A stretch of 64,000 nt of DNA from Ziziphus jujuba (Eukaryota > Streptophyta > Magnoliopsida > Rosales > Rhamnaceae), in the NCBI RefSeq assembly GCF_031755915.1, contig NC_083389.1, positions 15,803,001-15,867,000 of the forward strand, given 5' to 3'. The notes under the pieces are model-generated. The model had not been told where the DNA came from and ran no database searches. It saw nothing but the letters and a program-made list of their open reading frames with translations. This document shows positions 22,021-32,550 of the stretch, piece after piece; within the stretch, counting starts at the first letter, position 1; each line of letters begins with the position of its first letter. The position numbers and the translations under genes were made by a program.

Positions 22021-23873
22021 TTATCATCAAAACAGTAGCCAATAAAGTAAAGCAGACTTTATAGAGAGATAACACCAGGCTTAATATTATTCAGATACAT
22101 TATTCTTCACATCTAGTTTCACTCACAGGAGTAAAATCTGGTTGAAAATCTAAACTATAATTTCACTAGATAAAAACATTGTTAAGCTACAAAATTGGAT
22201 CAAGCTGAAAAACATTGACCACTAGTTTGTAGCATTACGCAAAATTGGATTTTCTTATTTGGGTAAATTCAATAAACATTTATTCTAGTTTGGTCAGTTT
22301 ACTTAACTCACCACTTGGTCTTTTAGAAATTGCAAATACTGATCATTTATTTTAGTTTTTTGTTGCATCTGTCTATCTATCTATAGATATATATATATAT
22401 ATATAGTTATAATACCCTTCCTTTTGTCAATCGGTGGAACACAGAGTTATTATTATTATTTTTTAATAGCAGAGAAATAACCTCCTCAGCTCACCATACT
22501 TTATATATATATATATATATATAGCTGTACAATTTATCCTCCTCTATTGTGCACGCCTAATATTAGATATGGCAACATGTTGCATAACATTGTGTGCTCA
22601 CACTGTGGAAAGGATTATGTGCTTTTTATAGCAAAATTATATATATATATATAAAGAAGGAATTTTAATTGCAATGTCAATTATCCATAAAATTTATAAC
22701 AAAGAAGATAGTAATATTCTTACCAAAACAAAAAAATGATGGTAGTTATGGCCTAATTTCCATTTGGGAGCTAGAGAGGCATCCTCACATAGCCGCCGGA
22801 AGGTTAAGGCGGCTAAGGCCTTTGACTATGCCTGTTTCATTAAAATGCAAAATGGGCATATCTCTATGTACATAGCATGCAAATTGGTGAACAAAAACTT
22901 GGTAACGGTTAAATGAACTGCCAGCTATAGAGTTTGGCATGGCTATAATTAAGCAAAGTCAGCATATATAGAGTGGATCTCACATCATATCCACATGATG
23001 ATTTTAATATTAAAATCTTTTATTAGTTTTTAAATTATTTTAAGGATTGAGATTTGAAAATGAATTAGTGGTCTAAAATGAATTTAGTAAAATTTTAAAA
23101 TCTTATTAAAAAAATGAATTGTATATATATTTTTAAGTATCAGCTCTTAAAGTAATTTGGTGGCTAAAAAATAAAATTTTATTGACACATAATATGAGCT
23201 TGGTCTTTTATAAATAGTTGTGCTATGGTAAGCTTATACACTTACATTATAATGAATATTTTACATCCCACCATATTTGATGAGATGAAAAAAATAAATA
23301 AATAAATTTATAAAAACCATACATCTCACTAAATGTGGTCAGTTGTGAGATGCCTACCATAAAATAAATATGCAAGTATGTTATAACAAAGTTATATATA
23401 TATACATGAATTCATAAGTTAAGACTGTTTTAGTGAAAAATCATTTAGACATTTTTTATAGGTTTTTAGATTACTGTAAGAGTTGAGATTTAAAAATATG
23501 TTCAAAATTTATATGAGTTCTAATATGATGCATTTTATATTTTCATGGTTTTAATATTTTACTAGACTCGTATAATACACAAATATATACATTTTTAGAT
23601 TTTAATTTTTATAGCAATTTAAAAACTAATAATAAATGTTATGATGATTTTTTTATTCTGATGGTTCTGATAATATAACGACTTTCTTTATATAAAAAAG
23701 TTATGTTTTATTAAGTATCATATAAATAGAATAATTTAAAATTGAATAATTTACTTGAGTAAACAACCATCCTTTGCACTTGCAGGTCAATTTATTCCAA
23801 ACAAGGTTAGGAACATAGCAATAAATCTCTTATTTGGCCAACTTGATATCCATAGAGCTGAAGTCATCCTTTA

Positions 23874-23916
<43 letters not shown>

Positions 23917-23921
23917 AGAAG
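22021..23921. other. Spacer upstream of P3
   Basis: AT-rich unit spacer homologous to 7769-9619 but clearly diverged, with (TA)n tracts near 22388, 22503, 22636 and 23878-23910. No gene seen. Confidence 0.6.
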
Positions 23922-23930
23922 TATATGAAT
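23922..23930 (+). promoter_or_regulatory. Variant TATA motif of P3
   Basis: TATATGAAT replaces the TATATAAAT found at this place in every other phylloplanin copy; it may be a weaker core promoter. A poly-A leader stretch (23971-23993) separates it further from the ATG than in the other copies. Confidence 0.5.
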
Positions 23931-24050
23931 CCATAAGTGGTTCTTCCAAAGATCTGCAAGAGCAACAACAAAAAAAAAAAAAAAAAAAAAAAAGAAGGAA
24001 AGAAAGAAAGAAATAAACCCTGATATCACAAAGTAGCTAGATTGCAAACA

Positions 24051-24545
24051 ATGGCAAAAAATCCTTCAGCATACTTGCTCTTCCTTGCCATCTTGGTTCT
24101 TGCCACAGCCACATCCTCATCAGCTCAGATCTTGCCTCCCTTTTCTACCTTGCCTCCCGTGCTTCAAAATTCCACTAACGTAGCTCAAGTTCAGGCTCTT
24201 GGCGTCCTTTCTTGCACGGTCACCGGGACTCCTATTCCCTTTGTCCCCAGCCCACCTGTGGTTGGTGCTCTTGTCAACTTGTCCTGCGATGGAGGCAGGA
24301 CCACTCTCGCACAAGCCGTCACCAACACCGCCGGTTTTTACAACGTCACTCTCAACGTGGTTCAGGGCCTTCTCTTTAACACAACAGACTGTGCCCTCTT
24401 TGTCGGCCTCCCGCTCGTCAACTGCACTATTTTCCCTCCCCGTGGAGTACTTAGAATCCCTCTTGGCGTTCTTACCATTGTCCCTGGACTGCTTGGCAAT
24501 GTTCTTGTATTGATTGGACAAATTTTCAGGGTGATTGGTGTGTAA
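24051..24545 (+). CDS. P3, diverged phylloplanin-like secreted protein
   Basis: The 164-aa product shares the signal peptide (MAKNPSAYLLFLAILVLATA) with P1 but its mature N-terminus differs (AQILPPFSTLPPVLQNSTN, proline-rich), followed by the same four-cysteine core (VLSC, NLSC, TDC, VNC), PSPPVVGALV and a hydrophobic C-terminus (VLVLIGQIFRVIGV). The mature protein starting at ILPP recalls classic phylloplanins more than P1 does. Sequons include NST, NLS, NVT, NTT and NCT. The ATG at 24051 begins the signal peptide. Single intronless exon, no lesion seen. The variant TATA motif and A-rich leader may change its expression relative to P1/P2. Confidence 0.8.
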   Translation: MAKNPSAYLLFLAILVLATATSSSAQILPPFSTLPPVLQNSTNVAQVQALGVLSCTVTGTPIPFVPSPPVVGALVNLSCDGGRTTLAQAVTNTAGFYNVTLNVVQGLLFNTTDCALFVGLPLVNCTIFPPRGVLRIPLGVLTIVPGLLGNVLVLIGQIFRVIGV

Positions 24546-25471
24546 TGCTTATATTAAAAAAAAACTATATCTATATATATATATACATACACACACACTA
24601 ATATATGTATGTTTTCTTTCTTCTCACATGAACATGCAGATCGTTAATGGTATTTATATAATACCTAGCCTATAGCTATGGTAAATAACCGTTAACGACT
24701 GTATATACTACTAAATAAAGGAGAAGAATTGTGTTGTTTGCTTTGTCTTCCTTATATTTTGCTGTTGTGTCTCGGTTGTCATTGCTTAATGTTGCATTTG
24801 CACCATCTAATTATATACCAAGGACATATAATGAATTAGGAGACTATGAAATTAATTGGTAAAGTGAAAAAATTTATAATTATTAACCAAATAATCCTTC
24901 ATCTCTAGCTTTTTGCATGTTTTATTTTATTCTATAGTAATGTTATTATTGGCACGGTTTGTCCACCATAACAACCATCTATTACCGTTTGATTATGACA
25001 ATTGCATGTATTTAACCAAAATTTTAAAATTAAGAGATAGCTATCCCCTATCATAAATTGGGCGACCTCGCTTATAATCACAGAGTTTTATATGTGAGTA
25101 ACAAAAAAGTACAGGGAACTTACCCTACTATGAATAAAAGATCAAAGCAATGAAATAATGTGAGCAAAGTCCCGAACAAATTCTTGAGGACCTAGTTATT
25201 TTTCAAGTTTAAAAAATCTCATATAAGCACCATGTATCAAATAAAAAACTAATAACACCAATATTAAACTACCTTGTTAGCTTTTTATCTTTATATGAAT
25301 TTAAAATGAAAATTAATTGTGCAAAGCTTAGGCTTGTTGTTCAATGCATTTATAGACCTTTCAAAATTCATTATAAAATCTCAGAAATAAATCCCAGAAA
25401 ATCCATTAGATATCCTGAAAAAAAAACTGACTATGTATATCAAATAGTCAGGCTCACATCAGATCGATCAG
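24546..25471. other. Spacer downstream of P3
   Basis: AT-rich 3' flank with the AC/TG stem-loop near 24590, homologous to the P1 and P2 3' flanks with moderate divergence. No gene. Confidence 0.6.
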
Positions 25472-25624
25472 ATGATTTTATCATCCAATTTCTTTCTCCC
25501 AAGCCGTTTCTCTTCCCATCCCCCACCACAGAATAGCGCTTCGCTTTCGATTCTTCAAAAGAATCAGCTGACTTCTCCCTTTTTCGTTGATCTTGGGAAA
25601 AAGGAACTGTGCCTACAAAGTTAG
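25472..25624 (+). other. Transit-peptide-like ORF, counterpart of 11432-11707
   Basis: ATG to TAG, 51 codons, Ser/Pro/Phe-rich start (MILSSNFFLPSRF) and the LQKNQLTSP and DLGKKEL segments shared with the P2-unit block. A spliceable ATCAAGTAAGTGG follows at about 25627. It may be exon 1 of an abandoned nuclear gene for a plastid protein. No family recognised. Confidence 0.3.
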
Positions 25625-26978
25625 ACATCAAGTAAGTGGCTTGATGAAGATAACTACGTTGACACACTCGAGTTGGCTCCTGACACAACATGGTTGTACA
25701 AGTCTTCCATTGTAAGCCGTTGGATCATTTCAATAATTGTGATTTAAAAATAAACAATGATATAATATAAGATTGGATGATTTACTAAAATCATAGTTGG
25801 GAAAGTGAATTTTATATAGTTGGGTGAACTATAAATAAAATTTTAAATTTAAGCATTTAGAGGAATCCAACAACTTACAAAAGAAGACATGATGACAAAA
25901 TCAATTAATCTCAATTTGATAGAATCCTGGTTGATATATATGGAAAAAAGTATTGTTATTGGAAGTGATAAATATTATTCATATCTTTGTTATATATCCG
26001 TTTCCAAACTTTTTCAATAAATGCAAAAACGTCTTTAAAGCATTTTCCAAATTATTCTCTAATTTTTTTCCCAAAAAAAAAAAAAAAATACTACTCTTAT
26101 CCAATCCTATATATTCCTATATTTCAAATATATATGGATCCAATGGGATTCCAAACCAAGCCTTGTGCCGTTTGCACAGTTCCATAATTCTCGAGCAATG
26201 ATTAATTCATGACATTTCCTTAGCGAATGTGTGACAGAGGGTTGACTTGTGTTTAAGAAGGCCAACAGCCGTTAAATTTATGAGTTGGCTAGTTTGCCTT
26301 TAGATTTTGGGTTGTAAATTAACTATAACTTCATCTCTGGACAATGTTCCATGGGATGATGGGTTTATGCCATGCTATTTAATTGTGTTTTTTTATATTT
26401 TACCCTTTTCAAATTTTAAAAAAATAAGCGAATTAAGTCTGTTTTTCCTATTTGATTGGTTACCTGATAAATTAATGAATCCAGGGTTGTCGACGGCTCT
26501 AAGAAAATTTCCCCACAAAGTATTCCAACTCAGTTTCATACATATATTTCCTACACTGAAACGCGGCCGATGTCAATGATGCATTAAAAAAAAAAAAAAA
26601 AAGAAAGTAAAATGGGAAAGAGAGTCTCCCTTTATTTATTTATTTTTTGGGTTGTTGGAAGATATTGTAAGACAAAATAGCTTAGCCAAAAGCAATAAAA
26701 CTGTGGCAATAACGCCAATTGTTCTTGAAGACTCTTGATGTGGGAGAGTTTCTTCCACAAGGGGTTAGTACTTTTGGTAGTAGACCAGCCCCACTAATAT
26801 AGATTGCTAGGACTTGGGAGGGAGTTTATTTTTGTGTTTTGGTTATTCATAATTATTTGCTGATTTTTACTACTATATTTACTTTAAAACAAATATTTTA
26901 TTTGCTGATTAGCCTTATAGACAAAACCACTGGTGTATGTGTTGCTGAAACTGGGAAGAGTTTTCTTCTCTCTCCCTA
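25625..26978. other. Spacer and probable upstream region of PNSB2-C
   Basis: Conserved unit spacer (compare 4020-5379). A poly-A tract lies at 26585-26602. The region 26220-26560 is well conserved between units although its frames differ, so conservation there is of DNA. No gene. Confidence 0.55.
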
Positions 26979-28639
26979 ATGCCGTCTGTTGTTTCCTTAT
27001 CTCTTTCGAAACCGAACATCTTAAAGGCTCGTTCCCCAGCAACAACCACAGTTTACGTTCCTGATAACCTTAATGAGAAATTCAGCAGAAAGGGCATTAA
27101 GTTTTGGCAATCCGACAACATTCCAATGGTTGAGCTTACTGTTAAAGAATGGTAGTTCCTTAAAGCTACAGGTACCTGATGCTCTTGTTACATCATACAA
27201 GCCTAAAGTCTACTGGAAAGATGATGGCTATGAGGAGGTTCTTTATACAATTCCTGCAAATGGTTCAGCCTCTACTAGAACCAAAGGAGTTTGGTCATCA
27301 ATGATGCATCAGAGCCTGGATCAAAAGGGTCACTTATGCCTGCTGAGTGGACTGTAAAAGATGTTGATTCTGATGCCATTGAGGCTCTCCAGGTACTGCT
27401 TAATTCAACTGTCTTGTTCCATTGGCAAAGGTTCAGATGGTATGGTTCTTGATGCTTCTAATTTTCTCAATGAAAGTCTAGGCCTCATTTCTAATTTTCT
27501 CAATAAAAGTCTAGGCCTCATTTGGTTTATTTACTCCAAAATATGGTTCTTGATGCTTCTAATTTTCTCAGTGAAAGTCTAGGCCTCATTTGGTTTATTT
27601 ACTCCAAAATTCTTGCTGTAATAGCCATTTTCCTATTGCTAATGTTTTGTGTCCAATTCCACCAAAGTTATGTTGGGTACCTATTGTCCAATTTGTCCAC
27701 TTTCGATTAGTTGAATTTAAGTAGTAGCAGAGTTTTGGAAGGGGGATTCTTGAGTGGGTAAAATGCCTAAATCATATCTTTGTGAGAATCAGAGTAAATA
27801 GTTCTAAAATGATGAAACCAGGGAAGAAAATGTTCTTCTTTTCTTTCTTTCTTTTTTTCCCATGCCATTGCTTCTTTGCTGCAGGTAGAGCCCAGCTGCA
27901 CAAGTGGAGTACTTGATCTAATCTATGTCGTTACACTACATCCAGTAAGCATGGCAACAGCACACATTGTGAAGAACAAAGGAAAGAAGAATGTGACTCT
28001 TACAAATGCTATACTTAGCCATTTCAAGTTCAAAAAGCAAAATGGGGCAGCAATCCAAGGTCTTCGAGGCTGTTCTTACTGCTCACACCTATAAGCCTGA
28101 AAAGAAACCAGGTTTGTGGACTTCTCAAGATGTGTCTTTCACCATTCTGAAAAACAAGCTCAGCAGAGTTTATGCAGCCCCTCCTAAAGCGATATTGAAG
28201 GCATTTTACGACAAACCACCTTCAAAATATGAAACTCTTGATCAGTTACATTGCTATCAACTTTCTTTTAATCAAAGCCAAGTTTTGTTTACGAAGTGAT
28301 GTTGTAGAATTTGAACTTTTTCGAAACAAAACTGTACTAATGCAAAAAGAAATGGGATCAAATGCTGACAGATAGAAAAATGGCACACCATTATTAGTCT
28401 CTTAATTAAGTTAGCAACTCTAATATGATTGTTATCGTTTTCAGGGACGAGAATTGTTCTTCAGGGTAATAAGGATGGGATTTGAGGATATCTACTTATC
28501 AAGCCCTGGTTCTTTCTCTGAAAAATATGGTAAGGAATATTTCATATGCACTGGTCCTACATCCATGTTGGTACCTCTTGTTGTAAAGCCTGGTGAGGAT
28601 TGGAGAGGAGCACATGTTATAGAGCATGATAACTTGTAA
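26979..28639 (+). pseudogene. PNSB2: PNSB2-C, pseudogene with complete 5' end
   Basis: Exons 26979-27392, 27885-28245 and 28445-28639. Exon 1 keeps the full presumptive transit region starting MPSVVSLSLSKPNILKAR, which copy A has lost in part. Lesions differ from those of A: a 1-bp insertion near 27142, a 7-bp deletion near 27290 in the GGIGL region, an 80-bp deletion near 28090 in exon 2, and the intron-2 donor changed from GT to TT (28246). Exon 3 is intact and ends [10 protein letters not shown]. Intron 1 carries a local triplication. Without these lesions the protein would be about 350 aa, the usual size for this NDH subunit. Confidence 0.78.
27450..27612 (+). repeat. Local triplication in PNSB2-C intron 1
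   Basis: CTAATTTTCTCAATGAAAGT and the following CTAGGCCTCATTT occur three times (about 27458, 27491 and 27559), the last two extended by GGTTTATTTACTCCAAAAT. Copies A, B and D carry this segment once. Confidence 0.85.
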
Positions 28640-28788
28640 TTAATTTTTCATATAAAATTTCCATCTTCTTCTTTAATTCATTCTTTCATTTTTTTTCCCC
28701 CCCTTCTTTCTCTTTTATTTTTCACCCCATTTTCCTTTTTTCTACTAAGTTCTACACACCAGTTCCTCCAATCCATAAAAGCAACTTT

Positions 28789-28824
<36 letters not shown>

Positions 28825-29369
28825 AAGTTGAATGTATGTCAAAAAAAGAAAAAAGAAAAAAAAAGAAAAGAAAAACTAAGCTCTGACCGTTAGAATTCAT
28901 CCTGAAACCAAAAATGAACCCTGTCTGTCCAAATTTTCAAGAAGTTTGAATTTGGAGTAGGACAGTCTTTATCCCTATATATGCATGTAGAAGGCAACAC
29001 CAAGCCAACAAAAGCAAGATGTTTAAGAGCCTCATCAGTTTTAAACAAGTACTGCTTCCATTAATCTGACATCCAACATTGTCTTATTGGTCAAAACCAA
29101 ACAAAAACCCAACAAGCAGTAACAAAAATAGCATTCCAGATAATAAAAAATCCATACAGAATTGTGATGAAGTTATTAGTTCTTTTAGTATTAAAGTTTT
29201 TATAACTTTCCACCAAAAGATTTGGGATCATTCTTAGCAGCCCCCCGTTCCAATCAAATTCTTTTAGAGATGTAGCAATCTGAAAACATGACAAGTAATC
29301 TCTATGAGTAAATTGCAGACAGAGCAAAGAACTACAATTGTTAAACCTGTCTTTCTGTCTGTTTCGCAG
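28640..29369. other. 3' flank of PNSB2-C
   Basis: Pyrimidine-rich then AT-rich flank like those of A and B, with a poly-T run at about 28790-28820 and purine-rich sequence after it. No gene. Confidence 0.55.
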
Positions 29370-29453
29370 CTTAATTCAACAAAACTACTGGTCAACGTTG
29401 GGAATTTTAGCCTTCAAGGACCATATATGCCATACAAGTCCCACTTCATTTGA
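29370..29453 (+). pseudogene. Second copy of the unidentified terminal exon
   Basis: Acceptor TTTCGCAG, 27 codons LNSTKLLVNVGNFSLQG to HFI and TGA at 29451-29453. See 21937-22020. Confidence 0.4.
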
Positions 29454-29754
29454 TTATCATCAAAACAGTAGCCAATAAAATGAAGCAGATTTTATAGAGA
29501 GATAACACCAGGCATAATATTATTCAGATACATTATTCTTCACATCTAGTTTCACTCACAGGAGTAAAATCTGGTTGAAAATCTGAACTCTAACTTCACT
29601 AGATAAAAACATTTTTAAGCTACAAAATTGGATCAAGCTGCGAAGCATTGACCAGTAGTTTTTAGTATTATGCAAAATTGGATTTTCTTATCTGGGTAAA
29701 TTACATAAACATTTCTTCTAGTTTGGTCATTTTACTTAACACACCAATTGGTTA

Positions 29755-29933
29755 TTAGAAATTGCAAATACTTATCATTTATTTTAGTTTTTTGTTGGAT
29801 CTATATATATATATATATATATATATATCTACTACCCTTCCTTTTGTCAATCGGTGAAACACATAGTGTTTATTTTTATTTTATTTATTTAGTTATTTTT
29901 TATAGCAAAGAAATAACTTCCTCAGCTCACCAT

Positions 29934-29969
<36 letters not shown>

Positions 29970-30249
29970 GTCTTTAGAAATTGCAAATACTTATCATTTA
30001 TTTTAGTTTTTTGTTGGATCTATATATATATAAATAATACCCTTCCTTCTGTCAATCGGTGAAACACATAGTTTTTATTTTATTTATTTTTATTTTTTAT
30101 AGCAGAGAAATAACCTCCTCAGCTCACCATACTATATATATATATATATATATATAGCCGTACTATTTATCCTCCTCTATAGTGCACGCCTAATATTAGA
30201 TACCACAACATGTTGCATAAAATTATGTGCTTATACGGTGAAACACATA

Positions 30250-30289
<40 letters not shown>

Positions 30290-30430
30290 GCAGAGAAATA
30301 ACCTCCTCAGCTCACCATACTATATATATATATATATATATAGCCGTACTATTTATCCTCCTCTATCGTGCAGGCCTAATACCACAACATGTTGCATAAA
30401 AATATGTGCTTACACTATGGACATGATCAT
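29755..30430. repeat. Local tandem duplication with (TA)n and poly-T
   Basis: The segment beginning TAGAAATTGCAAATACTTATC occurs at 29756 and again at 29974. The segment CAGAGAAATAACCTCCTCAGC occurs at about 30100 and 30290, with a related copy at about 29904. Each is followed by (TA)n and GCCGTACTATTTATCC or similar. The region contains a poly-T run of about 37 at 30249-30285. Other units have this segment once. Confidence 0.75.
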
Positions 30431-30446
30431 ATGCTTTTTATATAGC

Positions 30447-30488
<42 letters not shown>

Positions 30489-31988
30489 GAGGATTTTTAA
30501 TTGCAATGTCACTTATATATCCATAAAGTTTAGAACAAAGAAGATAGTAATGGTTCTTATCCAAAAAAAAAAAAAAAAATGATGGTAGTTATGGCCTACT
30601 TTCCATTTCAGAACTAGAGAGGCATCCTCACATTGTCAAGATCCATCCAAAATTTCTCAAAATCCTAGACAAGCCCTGATCCCAGGAAAACACCACCGAA
30701 TCATCCAACGAAAAATCCGACAACATCTTCCTTAAGGGTAGGGCTTACCATAAAATTCCCTGTATAAAAAATACACTTTTATATACACCATCCTATTCCT
30801 CCCACCTTACTACAAAGTATTATCATAAATTTTAGCACTTCAATAATTAACAGGGAACCAGTGCATAATTAAATAAATAATCGTCCAAATAGTATACAGA
30901 ACGTTATCAACTACAGTTGAATATGAAATTTAATACAATATAAGATAAAAAGAAATAATACAACATAGAAAGGAAAGGAGAAGCCTCTTGGATTTTCGGC
31001 AATGAACCAAGACGTCGAACTCGCCCCCGGACGATCAACGTCAACTAACCTGGACTTAAGGGAATAGAATTTAAAAACGTGAGATGCTAATCATCTCAGT
31101 AAGTGGCCTAATCTATTAATCAGGGAAATAAATAATAATAATATAACAATAAAATAAATTTGATTAATCAATAATAAATAAGTAATTAATTATTAAGAAT
31201 TTGAAAATAATATTTTCTCTCAAAACCCTTACGATTCACTCAGTTTAAAATGTTCCATTTTCAAAACGTTTCACAAAATCCGATATTTTAAGCCCCAAAA
31301 TCCAAAACGTATTTAATTAAAAGGCAATAAATTAACAATCCAAAATTTATTGTGAGAGGTAAAAATATAAAAATAATGCTAATAACAAATATTAAATTAT
31401 AACTAAAGTATCATAACAAATAATACAAAATCACAATAAAATTTATATTAAAATGATCCAAGGAATATTTAAATAAATAAAGTAAATCAATTTATTTCTA
31501 AAAGAAATATTTAAAATAATCTAAAATATCCGTTTAAAATATTTTATAGAGTTTAATTTAAAATACCAAAACAATTTAATTTACAAAGCACTATTAAATA
31601 CACTTTAATTTAAATAAATTTCTAAAATATTTTATGATTGAAATCACGTCGTGAAAACCATTTAATACACCCACTATATACCAGTGGTGCCAACAGTACC
31701 CAGCGTCCCAAGCACCACCAGACAGGAGGTTAAAGAGAGAAATCGGCATACCATTGCGCGGCGTCCCACCGCGCCACTACAAACAGGCGTCGCGGCCATG
31801 GAAGGGCGGCCTACCCTCATCCGATGGCAACCACAGGACAACCCCATAAATCATCTGTGCGTTACTCACACCCACCTATGCACTAAGCACATCCACCTGC
31901 GCGCTAATCATATCCACATATACAGAACACCAGTACGTGTGTGATGCATATAAAAATCATAAAATTTATACATTTTCAAAATCTCAAA

Positions 31989-32518
31989 TGTAAAACCCCG
32001 CCCCAAATTACGTCGGAATTTTTGCACGTTGACTGAGGTTGATCGTTGACCGAGAGGGTCAAAATTTTGACTTTTTGTTCTGGATGGAATTTTGCATTGA
32101 TCGAGACACCATTTCAAAGTACGTATCGTTCCGAGTTCGTAGACTAGTAGCGTGTCGAAATCGGAGCTACCATTTGAAAGTTATGCGCAAGGCAAGTTGT
32201 GGTCCAAGCTGTCCAAGGGTACCAAGTTTGACTTTTTATTTATGTAGAATTTCGATTTGACTTTTGTATGGTTGTAAAGTACTCATCGATATGAGTCTAT
32301 AGACTAGTGGCACGCCTAATTTGGACACCAGGTTAAAAAGTTATGGACTCGCAAAATTTTTCTGGTACAGTATTATTTTATACTTTTTTCCAATTAAATG
32401 GTGTTATTGTGAAAAATGTGCACCACATGTCAAGCCCTCAACCTTTCTCATGAGTGCACAGTGGCACCCACGAGATGGCCTTTTATTAGGTCAAACCCAT
32501 GTGTGAGTCGTGTGACCG

Positions 32519-32550
<32 letters not shown>

